From Glandiceps talaboti (Eukaryota > Hemichordata > Enteropneusta > Spengelidae): a stretch of 64,000 nt of DNA. This document shows, one piece after another, positions 12,496-23,585 of this stretch (position 1 is its first letter; every line of letters begins with the position of its first letter). The position numbers and the translations under genes were made by a program. The DNA lies in contig NC_135560.1 of assembly GCF_964340395.1 (NCBI RefSeq), positions 3,613,998 to 3,677,997 on the forward strand. The letters run 5' to 3'. Below the pieces are notes generated by a model that saw only the letters and a program-made list of their open reading frames with translations, was not told the DNA's origin and did no database searches.

Positions 12496-12865
12496 ACCAC
12501 ACCAAATGTTGTATTCATTATAATCACCAATGTATTACTTCAACCATGTCCAGTTTCATATTCAGTGTAATTAAAATATTATTAGGCAATATATTCCTTC
12601 ATTCAGTCAAAGAAAATACGACTTACATAAGAGTCCTTACCACTATGAGCCGCTAGACGAGTTGTAACAAACCCTCAGGTCACGAATATTTTCCGGTAAT
12701 AATTTTACCGCCTCAAATACAATATTTAACTTGGGAATGAAGTCGTTTGACTCATTTCAAGCACCGTGGAACCAGTGATGTAGACTGGATATGTCGTGAT
12801 GTAGAATGACCAGGTTATATAATCTATATTCTATTATTTAAGTCAATATCTCGGCTTGATCATCG
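12496..12865. repeat. Diverged outlying units of the 49-bp minisatellite
   Basis: Segments near 12496-12595 contain CTTCAACCATGTCCAG and ATTCAGTGTAAT blocks like those of the regular array that follows, but with poor spacing. The sequence between is not obviously repetitive. Confidence 0.45.
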
Positions 12866-13159
12866 TATAATGACCGATATATAACCTCAACCATGCCAAG
12901 TGGCATATATTCAGTATAATGATCGGTGTATAACCCCAACCATGCCTAGTGTAATATATTCAGTATAATGATCGGTGTATAACCTCAACCATGCCTAGTG
13001 TAATATATTCAGTATAATGATCGGTGTATAACCCCAACCATACCTAGCGTTATATATTTAGTATAATGACCGATGTACAACCTCAACCATGCCTAGTGTA
13101 ATATATTTAGTATAATGACCGACGTATCACCTCAACCACTCCTAGCATCATATTGAATT
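12866..13159. repeat. 49-bp minisatellite, six copies
   Basis: TATAATGA recurs at 12866, 12915, 12964, 13013, 13062 and 13111, a strict 49-bp period. Each unit carries a CTCAACCATGCCTAG core and a TATATTCAG end. Substitutions between units are few and include no indels. Confidence 0.95.
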
Positions 13160-14208
13160 AAACTGCCATCCTCAAGGTTTCTGTCACCGTGCCCAGAGAT
13201 AAATTGATGCTTCATAGCATATCAAATCCTGACTTACTCTAAATGATTTTCGATATTGTGTAGAAAAATATATAGCATTGCTCTTCAGACATATACATCT
13301 GTATAATACTCAGCAGTGCTTAATGGCGGTGAAATGGTGCTAGAAAGGCTATGGCATCATTCATCCTTGAAATGCGTTTTAAAGCTGCCAACATAAACAC
13401 AATATAATAAACACAATATAAAAATCTAAAGGAATCGCGCTGTCTTGAACATGTTTATTCATATAATTTTCCGAAGCAAGTATGAACGAAGGTTATATTA
13501 TCACCATTTTAAAAATGGTTTGTATGTTTGTTTGTTTGTCTGTTTGCTAGAATATAGGAATGATATATATTTACAGTGTAGACCACCTTTTATATAAAAT
13601 CTTGATCATTATAATACATCACATAAAGTAAAGTTGTTTTTTGGGAATATATTTTGATTCAAACATGAAAACCTAATTTGATGAATTCGCTGTTATAAAG
13701 ACATTTGCATATTACCATATTACCATATCATTAACAAATAATACATTATATTTAGGAATCTTTTATCACATACATGTATGTAATAAAAAATAAGTTCTGT
13801 TAATAAATTAAAAAAAAAATGTATAGTAAACCAATTGTTTGCAATGGGACGATACCAACGTTAAGACAATATTAGTCGTAAACACGTTAAACGGCAATTT
13901 GTTCACTTTTGTAGCTACATCTTTAATTAATAAGATTTAGTATTGCATAAGAATAGCGCCACCAGTGCCGGGACAATCAAGCAAATCTAGCAGTTATATT
14001 GTCCGATAGATATAGGTAGTGATCTTATCATATGTATCATGTACAACTAACAGTCATACTCAATTGTACTGGAAGGCATCGGCAAATTAGCAATGCCTCG
14101 AGTGATTGCAGTTAGAGACCGATATATTGGTAAGGTGTTAACAGAATACTAATGTGCTTGCACTTTCATAAGATCTTATATCAGTAGAAGAGGGCATATG
14201 TTAATTTA
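13160..14208. other. Non-coding, nothing recognised
   Basis: AT-rich. A short GTTT run lies at about 13525-13540. No coding signal. Confidence 0.45.
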
Positions 14209-14454
14209 AGGGAGCCTTCAGTAATTACAAGGGGGAGGGCTTGGTGAATTAGGGGAGGGGGTCACTTTTTACAAATCGCTGCTCGAGGGAGGGCCATATT
14301 TAAGAAAATCGGATTGCGGAGAGTCACATTTTACTTTGACTTACTGTATTGTCTAACTTAGCATTATTTTGTGATTTTGGCATCCCATCACTACTACCGG
14401 CTGATCGTGTTACTTTGATCGGGCCTTGTGTTATTTTGAATCGGTCTTATCTTT

Positions 14455-14526
14455 TACATACATACATACACACATACATACATACATACATACATACATA
14501 CCAACCTACCTACATACATACCTGTA

Positions 14527-14587
<61 letters not shown>

Positions 14588-14642
14588 GCCTGCCTGCCTG
14601 CCTGCCTACCTACCTACCTACACACACACACACACACACACG
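14455..14642. repeat. Compound microsatellite CATA/CTGT/CTGC/CTAC/CA
   Basis: Successive blocks of CATA, CTGT, CTGC, CTAC and CA units, each one base different from its neighbour. The Thr/His/Ile and Ser/Val/Cys/Leu repeat frames over it are artefacts. Confidence 0.96.
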
Positions 14643-14668
14643 CATACACTCATTTGTCATGATGTACT

Positions 14669-15036
14669 TAATAATAATAATAATAATAATAATTTATTTA
14701 TAAAGCGTCAGTATCCACAAAAAATGTGATCAAAGACGCTGTAAGCAATTTATACAATACAAATAACAGTTAAAAAGCAGTTTTAAAAAGTAAAGTTTTA
14801 ACATTGGATTTAAAAGCAGATAAGTTAGGTGACTGACGGAAGTTGAGTGGGAGATTATTCCAGAGAGTGGGAGCAGCAACACTAAAAGCACGATCACCAT
14901 ATGTCTTTGTATGTGATCGAATGGGGCAGAGTTTGAACTGATCAGCTGACCTTAAATTACGACGTGGAACGTATAGTTCTATCATGTCAGAAAGATAAAT
15001 TGGTCCAAGCCTATGAATGGATTTAAAAATAGAGAA
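14669..15036 (-). pseudogene. 3' end of a CR1/L2-like LINE (copy A)
   Basis: Minus-strand fragment whose frame (14770-15063) encodes the C-terminal tail of a LINE ORF2, with FKSIHRLGPIYLSDMIELYV, TYGDRAFSVAAPTLWNNLPL and FKTLLFKTAF-like elements. 'APTLWNNLP' is the signature of the tail in CR1/L2/Jockey-type elements. It is nearly identical to the 3' part of the longer copy at 52271-53530; the similarity stops near 15036, so copy A is 5'-truncated. The 3' terminus is an ATT trinucleotide tail (TAA on the plus strand, 14669-14693), as expected for LINEs with microsatellite-like tails. It retains the LWNNLP region that copy B has lost. Confidence 0.85.
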
Positions 15037-15301
15037 CTTCAATGCAGAAAGCCTGGCAATCAATTCAGGAATACATGCACGTTATATAAATGACTGCTTC
15101 ACAAATTACAAATTTAGTAATTAAGCTGAAATTAATAGTCACTGCCCTATGTTAACACTGGGCCCTAGGTACACACTTAGTGACCACTGAAATATTAATA
15201 TTATATTAATTCTTGATTGACACTGTGCTTTGAATTGTTAAATAGCTATAGATATGGTGCGTTAAACATGTTTCAATTTTACTATAGCATCATTGTAACC
15301 A

Positions 15302-15810
15302 ATGATGTCATGTGTAGTTCCAAGAGTCAGTGGTATGGGTAAGAGTTCATTCGCTTACACAGGCATTGGTCTTTGGAATAGTCTCCCACTCTCAGTGAAA
15401 CAATCTCATACAAAACATAGTTTTAAAAACCATGTCAAATCTTTTTTATGGAACAAATTAGAGGTTAAAGAACATAGTGTTTTGTAACTTTTTAGTCCTT
15501 CCTTTTAAATTGAGGGTGTAGTCTGTGTATTTTATAATTTTTTGTGCTCTGTCATCTGTATTTCATTAAATTTTTTTATATTTTGTTTGTTTGTTTGTTT
15601 GTTTGTTTGTTTGTTTGTTTGTTTGTTTGTTTGTTTGTTTGTTTGTTGTTGTTGTATCATTGTTGCCATGACGTTTTGAATACCCCTATGAGGACTACAT
15701 TGGAAATAAGTGTTTTTAAAAATACTTTTATATGTGTTATCCTCGGTGATTTTTTATCCTTGTATTTTAATAATGTACTTGTATAAATATTTACCCAAAT
15801 AAAATCATAT
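15302..15810 (+). pseudogene. 3' end of a second, different LINE
   Basis: The frame 15302-15487 ends with a LINE C-terminal tail: VPRVSGMGKSSFAYTGIGLW followed by NSLPLSVKQ and FKNHVKSFLWNKL, then a stop. Pattern and order match the ORF2 tail of Jockey/CR1-type elements, but the sequence differs from copies A and B. About 320 bp of 3' UTR follow, containing a GTTT array and ending with an AAATAAAATC segment and a short ATATC-like tail near 15800. The fragment lies in opposite orientation to the LINE end at 14669-15036. Confidence 0.75.
15582..15655. repeat. GTTT microsatellite inside the LINE 3' UTR
   Basis: About 15 GTTT units followed by GTT units. The Val/Cys/Leu/Phe repeat frame is an artefact. 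Confidence 0.95.
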
Positions 15811-16295
15811 CATCATATCAATGGGTAATGAACAGCCCAACGCTGAAAGTATGGCTCTATGCATACATGTTCCTGGTAGGTGCACATGTAGTTAATACTC
15901 ACAAATTATTATTTTGATTATTGACACTGCACTGCACTGTGAATTATGGATATGAGGTGCTCAAAATATGTTAACATGTCACTTTTAACGAACAGCCCAT
16001 GTTGCCTTAAGCGATGGTTTACGGTTAGATTTAGGGTTGGGTATCATACTAGCAAACCATATCATCAAATTAGCATTCGGATTAATTCCTTTCAACCATT
16101 CATTCTGGGCCTTGTGTCCTCTGCCGTGTCTAACAGCAATTATATCATGTTTTTGAAATATTATAACAGGGGGATTTAGAGAAAGGAAATTGACAGAGGG
16201 TTACCTTTTAGCACAACGGAATCTGGGAGGGTCATATTTTACGCAACAGACTGGGCCTGACTTTCCCATCCCCTTGTAATTACTGAAGTTTCCCT

Positions 16296-18419
16296 AAGAG
16301 CTTCTTTACAAACAGATGTTGAGATCTTTTAGTGTTGTTTAAGATATTATATTATTCATATGTTGTCTAACTATTAAAATAAATCACATACATAACATAT
16401 TTGTTAAAGAAAATAACAATTAATTTGTCGGAATATTTGTGGTGAAAATACACGTGAAGGTAACCAATATGCCTGAAACTCAACGTTTTGTTAAATATTG
16501 AAATACTTGAATGAAGGTTTCTGCTATTAAAGAATATAATTATACAACATGCAGCAGCAGTAATAATATATATGTATACTAGTATATCCTACTTTACGTG
16601 CTTTTCCACCTGATTTCTGTAAGCAAGCTAACAATATAGTACCGTATGAGTAAGAGTGGTGAACCATGAATACACACACACACACACTCATATCATTCAA
16701 TTACATATCGTATAAATGGGAGAGCATGTTACCTACTAAGCATTATTTTCCATTTCAACACTAATGCTATTTCTTTGAGCGAGCGATAGTCGTCAACAGT
16801 GCCATGAATAGGTCCTTTACATTACTCATTTGCTATTTTCACAATTTGATTTTTCAGTTATGCCCCCGAGGTATGATTTCTGTCGTTCGTGTATATTCGT
16901 ATTGTTTGCACGTCTTGTGTCCAATGGTATATCAGAATGAATAGCTAGTAATTCAATACGTGCTTAAATGTTATTGAAGTAAGATCAAGAGTCGAAGTAA
17001 AGATTGAGTATGGTAGAATATTCACGTTCAAAAGTAAAGATTTTAGGAAAGTTGACTTTGGGGCATCGTCTTTACGTCTTAAGGTATACATACATGTCAG
17101 AGTACTTTCCATATGTATGTCACTCCCAAGGTGTGTTGTACTTTTTGCTGAGCGTTCGAAATATCGCGTGTGCTATATCAGTAATAAATAAATGTCATTA
17201 ACAGACATGCTGACAGTTCGACCCAAGATGCATTGCACGTATGCCATGTATTCTGTACGCCTAGTGGGTGGGGGATTCGCCCACACTACTCAGGGGAATG
17301 GTTGCCACCTGACCATGGGTTTACCAGTAAACCCCTTCTTTGTTATTGATGGCGTTTAGTCTCTGTTCTGTATAATCCTCAACATTAAAGAGGTCATCAT
17401 TTGTTTCCATCAATTTAAGATGAAAATTGTATTTCAGTGTAATAAAGACAAAACAAACCCAAGCGTCACAACATAATCGACATCATCTCACTTAGTGCGT
17501 CTCAGAATCTGAAAATCGACCATTACCCTTCGCCAGAAAGCGCTGAACAATTGACTGATTGATTCATGAAAGAATATTCTATAGGCAATATCCACATGTC
17601 AACCATTGATATCATATTACAACCGCTGCATATACACTTGAATGGAGAGGAAAGACAACTAATCCTTATATGTGCACAAATATATTTCCCTATCATCAGC
17701 TTAACATTCTAGTGAACGCATCGTCAACTTTGGTTCATGTGTCTTGAATAATGATGTTCAGCACCGATTCATAAACCATGCGTATCTTCTACTTTTTTGA
17801 TGTTACATGACTATACTTGTAGACACACCACCTGTTCATTTCTTGCCTCCAATGATGCCTAACCAGCGACAGCAGCGAAGTTCATATTGTGTAATTGGAA
17901 CAAAGAATATTGTATCCATTTCGGGATCCTTCAGAAATTACATCGGGGATGGGGTGGTGGATGGGGGTACGGTAGGGTGGATAATCAAGCTGGAGCTGTC
18001 GAGTAATCTGTTACTCTCCCCAATTCCATTTTCTAAAAAAATTGGATCTGCATGCATTTCCTTTCTCCAAAACACGATCCTTCTCCTCTTCAAATGGGTT
18101 AAAATGTTGTCAGACATGAACGGTAAGGATTCGCTGGGTCTAATGTCTAATTGGTAGAACTCAATCATCAGACACGCGTGCACACTACTGATATTATCAG
18201 AGCCAAGGTTAGCATCCCCACCACATCATCGTCCACATCTTATCACACCTTTCCGTCCTCATTGGTGTGAGGCCCACTCATCTCCTCACATCACAACTAA
18301 CAATTGATTCATTACATGATTGTCAGCAGCGATTTGACTGATATGTTCTGATATCATGATACAACAGTGGCAGTAGTGGGATGTGGCAGCGATGACGGCG
18401 GTGGGATGCTAACATCACA
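16296..18419. other. Non-coding, one unassigned frame
   Basis: A plus-strand frame at 17807-18157 (116 codons) is not recognisable and overlaps a minus-strand frame of similar quality. A short ACAC run lies at 16675-16687. Confidence 0.45.
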
Positions 18420-18571
18420 CATATTTATGCACCTTAGATAATACAGCGAGTCAAAGTAAAGTGTGACCCTCTCCTTATTCCTTTTGCTAAAAAATATACT
18501 CCCAAACCAACTTTTAAAATGTGACCCCTAATTTCCCCGGCCCTCCCCCTTGTAATTACTAAACGTTACAT
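18420..18571 (-). mobile_element. Solo end of the AATTAC inverted-terminus family
   Basis: Read on the minus strand, TAGTAATTACAAGGGGGAGG is followed by an AATTAGGGG block and by GTCACACTTTACTTTGAC and CTGTATTATCTAA. This tracks the left end at 14209-14360 in the same order. No opposite end was identified. Confidence 0.6.
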
Positions 18572-19156
18572 TTTTGTGGTTTTGATACATAAAATTATTG
18601 AAAACACTGCCTAAATCGCTCTCTATATATCCCTGCTAAACCTAAGGTATTGTTTCAAGTAGCAATACTTGGCAAATGTTTAATCTTGAGAAGAATAAAT
18701 TCAATTAGGATAGCGTGGGTTTAGATATACTAGTACACTTGCTGAACGGCCGTCAGGGAATTGATTATAAAGGTGATTCGTATATCACACCCTTTAACGT
18801 AGATGCCATATGACAACTTGTGGCACATACACATATGTTTGGCGTCATGGAACGGTAACGGAAATCTCCACCGACTCTACATGACCATTGCAACGTTACT
18901 GTAGGGTTACGAAAGACATCACATTACAGTGAATAGTGGTAAGAACACATTGTACAATATATATTGTTGGCACTGATGTCTGTTTAAATAACATCAACAT
19001 TCAGTCACATAGAAGTAAAGTATTTATTTATGTGTGTGTGTGTGTGTATGTGTGGGGGGGGGGGAATTGTGTCTTCTACGAAGACTTGTTGTAGGTACTT
19101 TCGCGTTATTTATCGGGGTTCATGTGGATGAAGGGTTGCAGATTTTATCGCAAATG
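18572..19156. other. Non-coding with GT and poly-G runs
   Basis: A GT run at about 19031-19047 is followed by a 10-base poly-G. Otherwise nothing. Confidence 0.5.
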
Positions 19157-19362
19157 TAATAATAATAATACTAATATAATAGATGGTTTATTAAAACAGT
19201 TTTGTGACCACATGCTAAAATGGTCAAATTATTTGAGTCTACATGTGAGTTAAAATAAGATTAGAAAAGGTGTTCGCTCAAGAGTAAAAAAAACACTGGT
19301 CAAAAAACTTCAATTAAAAAACTAATAAAAATCTGAAAACGGAGAACAAGGTAAAAGCTTAG

Positions 19363-19394
<32 letters not shown>

Positions 19395-19498
19395 ACCCAA
19401 ACAAAAAACAAACAGTTCATTTAGCCAACCTAATACTTTAGACAACAGGACTGTTTTCTTTTCGTTTGGTCATACACTTGAAAGTGACGTTTCCATTA

Positions 19499-19702
19499 TT
19501 ACGTGTATGATACTATGTGTTGATCTGAGAATGGCATCAGTTGGTGGAGTCTGTGATCATCCTTAAGTACAGAGGATGCAAACGCTTTACAAATATGCTT
19601 ACGTCTATTCTCAAGGGTTTCGATGTTAAGTAACTGCAGAGCCTGACAGTAGGATTGAAATGGGTATATTATACGGAGTGCCCTCTTTTGGACACTCTCC
19701 AA
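19499..19702 (-). pseudogene. Host LINE C-terminal tail, beyond the insertion
   Basis: Begins with LESVQKRALRIIYP, a hallmark of the region after the reverse transcriptase thumb in CR1/Jockey-type ORF2 ('VQKRALRII'). It continues with LLNIETLENRRKHICKAF and ends at a stop after PFSDQHIVSYT. Its first codon starts at 19702, the base next to the target duplication. The frame is in phase with the codon that ends at 22086 on the other side of the insertion. Confidence 0.85.
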
Positions 19703-22100
19703 TGCTGCTCTGAGTTTTTTTTTTGTATTTAAGAATCTTTTTCTTTATTTCCATTTTGATCTGGGTCCCACAGAGCAGTACATTACTAAAAAAACAAAAA
19801 GGCATGTTACAAGGTCTTGAATAGATCGCACAAACCAGACCACTTTTTCAAATGTGTGGTTAATTTCTTTTTTTGTACAGCTATCCAATACTCACAATGG
19901 TATATACTCTTCAAATACGGAAGAAAACTTTCGAAACGTGGTATTTTTTCCAGGAATTTACAATAGTAAATATGTCTTCTAACAATGAGACATATAAAAT
20001 TCACTATAATAGATTCTTCTGGATCTGATAATATTTTACACAGTTTACTTGGATCGTGCTGTAATTTCAGTGGTTTTTTCAAAAAAACTAAGACATCATT
20101 CCAGAGGGCTTCTGAGTAACTACACTGGAAAAAGAGATGTTCATGAGTTTCTATAGCAGTTTTACAAAAAGTACACAAAGGGGATGGATATTTTTCTGGA
20201 TTAAACTTATGAAGTTGACCATTTGTATACAAGATGTTATGCAACAGCTTAAACTGAAATTCCCTACTTTTACACTCTATTGTCATACTTGTAATCAAAC
20301 CATAGAGTCTGTCCCAAGGAAGATTTCCAATACCAAGTTGAGTTTCCAATTTCATCTGGCTACTAGGAGGTATAAATTTCCTTCGTAGGAGCTCAAATTT
20401 AATTTTTTCCTTGGATACATTGTCCAGAGTCTGAAGTGAGTCTTCAATGGTGAGGTATACATTGTCTAAGTGTCTAGTTTTACTTTCTTTTAGAAATGCT
20501 GGGATAGATGAAATGATACCAAACCATCTGAGCTTTTGTATCAGTGATAACCTATCATTAGAAACTCTCTCCCATGGAATTGGTTTATCATCCAAAAACA
20601 AATCAGATACACTGTTTATACCAATTTTACTAAAATCCTCATAATAAAATGAATGTCCTCCAATCAGAATATGCTTATTATTCCAAATTAACTGATCTCT
20701 ACTGTCTTGCTGCTCTTTCGTAAATTTACTCCATGTATCAAAGCAATCTGTCATGAAGTCAGTAAATTTAACAGGTAAATATTTTGTATCAAAATTACAT
20801 CTAAACAATATGTTACCACCTATTTTTTGTAGCTTACTATCAACAAAATATTTCCAAAGTCTTTGGGCTGTAGGGTCCAATAATTTTTTCACTATAAAAA
20901 CCCTATTTACATCCTTCATAATTGATAAGTCGGGCATTTTTAGCCCTCCTTGGCCCACGTCTCCTATCATAGTTCTTCTTGCCACTTTGTCTCTACCCTT
21001 CCACAGAAAACTGTAGATAATTCGGTGAATCTCCTGGATGATATCTTTAGAAATTTCAATGGACTGTATAAGATATGAAAACTGTGAAATCGCTAAGGTT
21101 TTGATAATTTGAATCTTACCCAATAAGGTGAGGTTTCTGCTTTTCCAAGAGTTCAAAATTTTCTTCATATTATCCATAGCTTTAGAGACATTTTTCTTTA
21201 TTGCATCTTGTCTATTATATGAAAAATATATTCCTACAATCTTAATAGGAGATGTGGGCCATTTTACCCCGAACATATTATCCTGTCTAAACCTCCACTT
21301 TCCAATCCATACAGCCTCAGTCTTATCAACATTTACATTTAACCCTGAGCTAAGAGCAAATTTCTTCAGCAAATTAAAAAGAACATTAACTGAGTTAATA
21401 CTGGTCAAAAAAACATGTCATGTCGTCTGCAAATGCAGAGTCCTTAATTTCAATACCTGAGATTGTAATACCACTGATATCTCTATTTGTCCTTATAGAC
21501 AACAGTAGGGTTTCAAGTACTAGAATAAACAATAATGGAGACAGGGGATCACCTTGTCTAACACCCCTTTGTAATTTAAAATATCCTGTGCTGTAGCCAT
21601 TATTCATAACACAACTTTCTATGTTAATGTACAGTGCCTTAATCCAGTTTTGAAAGGAGTTACCAAAATTAAATTTACAAAGAACCTTGAAAAGAAACTC
21701 CCAATTGACTGTATCAAAGGCTTTCTCAAAGTCTATTGCCAAAAGCATAGCAGGAATATCATATTCTAATGTATGTGCATAAACTTCATCAATTAGTCGC
21801 ACATAATCACTAATGTTACGACCTTTAACAAAGGCAGCTTGTGATGGGCCTATCAAGTCTGGCAAAACCTTATCTATACGTTTGGCAAGACACTTAGAAG
21901 CTATCTTCATATCAACATTCATAAGGGATATCGGTCTCCAGTTTTTCAGAAGTAGCCGATCTCTATCAGGTTTTTCTATCAATGTAATAATCCCTTGTTT
22001 TTGTGATGTGGAGAACTCGCCTTGCTCATATCCAAAATTTTTAAAGACTCAACAACTACATTGCCAATAATAGGCCAGAATGCCTTGCTGCTCTGAGTTT
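19703..22100 (-). mobile_element. L1/Tx1-like LINE with 15-bp target-site duplication
   Basis: A 5'-truncated, minus-strand L1-like retrotransposon of about 2.37 kb. The target duplication TGCTGCTCTGAGTTT is present at 19703-19717 and 22086-22100 (12-15 bp, because the T-rich end is ambiguous). On the element's strand the 3' end is a 10-base poly(A) (19715-19724), preceded about 20 bases upstream by AATAAA (TTTATT at 19744-19749 on the plus strand). These are the hallmarks of target-primed reverse transcription. The truncation lies just before the reverse transcriptase domain; full-length relatives also carry an endonuclease and ORF1, which are absent. Confidence 0.93.
19807..22085 (-). pseudogene. 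L1/Tx1-like ORF2 fragment, two frameshifts
   Basis: Minus strand. The N-terminal piece (21395 to about 22048) reads through GEFSTSQKQG into ITLIEKPDRD, WRPISLMNVD, the palm motif AIDFEKAFD with catalytic Asp, RQGDPLSPLLF, and the catalytic FADD. One extra T in a 7-base T run (element strand, about 21406-21412) shifts the frame directly after FADD. The C-terminal piece (19807-21408, 533 codons) continues without a stop through the thumb region, WKGRDKVARRTMIGDVGQGG, and a CCHC-type zinc motif (CTFCKTAIETHEHLFFQC, residues about 412-429). A second shift near 22043, in an A run, separates a short FWPIIGNVVVESLK segment at the truncated 5' end. The body is otherwise intact, which points to a recent insertion. 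Errors in homopolymers from sequencing could explain both shifts. Confidence 0.93.
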
Positions 22101-22690
22101 GTCTGATAGTCCTCCCTGCCATACAACACTGGAGTATTCTAGGCAGGAACGGACTAAAGAAATGTAAACGAGCTTTAGGTCCTCGTTGTCTGCACTGTAC
22201 CTATTCAGGACTCTCATCATGATGTGTAGACGTTTGGATGCTTTGCTTATGATTTCATTAATATGTACATCCCATATCAAGTTGTAGGTGACATTTAGTC
22301 CAAAGCATTTGTAAACAGTAACAATTTCTAAGACAGATTGACCAATAACAAGAGGAGTGAGATCTACATCAGTCTTCGAAAAAGACAGCCTCATTTCTTT
22401 GAATTTCTTCGGATTTAAACTCACGTTGTTGTTGGAAGACCAGTCAAAAATTCTAGTTAGATGATCTTGTAAGTTAGATTTAATGATACTCATTGCAATG
22501 AAAATGTTCTGATATTGTGGTATCGTCCATGAGTGTGAGTTTACAATAGGAACCTGGATATCATTAATCATCAAAATAAATAAAATTGGACCAAGTTTTG
22601 TACCTTGTGGTATTCCAGCTTTGACATGTTGCCACGTTGAACACGAATCATTTAAAACAACTCTTTGCTTCCTGTCTGTTAAAAAGTAGT
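22056..22690 (-). pseudogene. Host LINE reverse transcriptase, 5' portion
   Basis: The frame can be followed from about 22690 (FLTDRKQRV) through GIPQGTKLGPILF (motif with the conserved PQG) to LSDKLRAA, which ends exactly at 22086, the edge of the insertion. The catalytic DD box is not in this frame: a readable MDDTTISEHF lies in a shifted frame at about 22501-22530, so at least two small indels have disrupted the active site region. The last nine residues of the open frame come from the inserted element. The downstream remainder is at 19499-19702. An in-frame TAG near 22700 marks where the upstream coding sequence becomes unreadable. Confidence 0.8.
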
Positions 22691-22700
22691 GCTTTTCCTA

Positions 22701-23104
22701 TGTACTTACCAATTTGCCTTCCATTATGAGTTCACCTTAAGAGGAAAGTATACCCTCTTGACTTGTCAGCTTCCAGATTGGTACACTAGATTCGGAATTC
22801 TTTTTATTTCAATCGGAGAATTTATCCTGGTAAATTCTCATTGTTACTCATTCTATTAGACTGAACATTTTCTGGAGATTACAGAATATATCTGAACCAG
22901 ATAGTCAATATATACCTGAAGTGTACAGGAATAGTGAGCTATATATTGTGATACATCTATTTCTTGGCAAAAGAGGACACTTTCCTAGTACCGGATGGAA
23001 GGTAAGACACCTGTGTTTGCGTTATTACACATTAATAGCAGTGACAAAATCGTCTGCAGTTTCGATTTTGATACTCGTAAAATAAGCAATATGCTATAAG
23101 CAAA
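22701..23104. other. Spacer between the nested LINEs and the Penelope-like fragment
   Basis: Contains a small AGAGG...CCTCT inverted motif at about 22740-22758. No coding similarity recognised. Confidence 0.45.
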
Positions 23105-23585
23105 CGTGTATCCAGCATATCATCCAGCAAAGAAGTGTTTGAAAAAGCTGCACCTTTCTTCAATGATGCCCTGAAAAACAGCGGCTATTATATGGAAATT
23201 GGAGACTCCACATATAGGGAAGAAGAGAAATAACAGACAAAGAAACATCATCTGGGTTAATCCGCCATTCAACAAGAGTGTTAAATCTAACATCGGCAAG
23301 ATATTTCTCCGTCTTATTGAGAGGCATTTCCCCCCAAACCCCAAACTACATAAGATCTTCAACAAAGGAAATCTGAAGTTAAGTTACAGTTGCATGCCGA
23401 ATTTGTCAAGTATTGTGAAAGCACACAACAAGTCAGTCAGTGCAGACCATTACACAAAAAACTATAAATCCTGCAGCTGTAGAGATCGCAAACAGTGTCC
23501 ACGCAACGACAACTGCCTATCAACCAACGTAATATACAGGGCACAAGTCACACCAGATATTAACAAACACTGCTTTCTATTCTGA
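23105..23585 (+). pseudogene. Penelope-like element ORF fragment
   Basis: Frame 1 (from 23105) reads RVSSISSSKEVFEKAAPFFN and ALKNSGYYMEIGDS. After a frameshift near 23195 the frame 23199-23585 continues with NRQRNIIWVNPPFNKSVKSN, IGKIFLRLIERHFPPNPKLH, KIFNKGNLKLSYSCMPNLSS and a Cys-rich segment (CSCRDRKQCPRNDNC). This order (WFNPPF, IGK.FL.L...HFP, KLHKIFN, SYSCMPN, then the Cys cluster) is known from the linker that precedes the GIY-YIG endonuclease in many Penelope-like elements. The frame stops before any GIY-YIG motif, and no reverse transcriptase lies upstream, so this is an internal fragment. The family call is from memory of the motif order. Confidence 0.75.

Larger units (their letters stand above)
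14209..16295. mobile_element. Inverted-terminus element (AATTAC family) enclosing LINE fragments
   Basis: The left end AGGGAGCC is followed by TTCAGTAATTACAAGGGGG. The right end, read from the other strand, is AGGGAAACTTCAGTAATTACAAGGGG. Inside each end are G-rich stretches alternating with GTCACATTTTAC-like blocks. Related ends occur at 18420-18571 and at 42759-43304, so this is a repeated family. The 2.1-kb interior holds a microsatellite and two LINE 3' ends that presumably inserted later. Alternatively the two ends belong to separate copies. I could not settle a target duplication (TTAA on the left, CTAA-like on the right). Confidence 0.5.
19157..22700 (-). mobile_element. Host LINE (CR1/Jockey-like), split by an inserted L1-like element
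   Basis: A minus-strand LINE remnant whose coding parts lie on both sides of a younger insertion (19703-22085). The upstream part (about 22700 to 22086) carries the PQGTKLGPILFILMIND motif of reverse transcriptase and the following LNPKKFKEMRLSF and SLVRSCLEYSSVVWQGGLSD segments. The downstream part (19702-19499) resumes with ESVQKRALRIIYP and the RRKHICKAFASSVLKD tail. A 3' UTR of about 340 bp ends in an ATT-type tail near 19157. Upstream of about 22700 the similarity fades, so the copy is 5'-truncated. Confidence 0.8.

Noticed and set aside
12866-13159. 49-bp repeats considered as a CRISPR or protein repeat
   Set aside because: Whole units repeat with no variable spacer, and 49 is not a multiple of three.
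21395-21412. Programmed frameshift between the two L1-like frames
   Set aside because: The shift lies directly after the catalytic FADD in a homopolymer and related ORF2 proteins are continuous here, so a one-base indel is the simpler reading.
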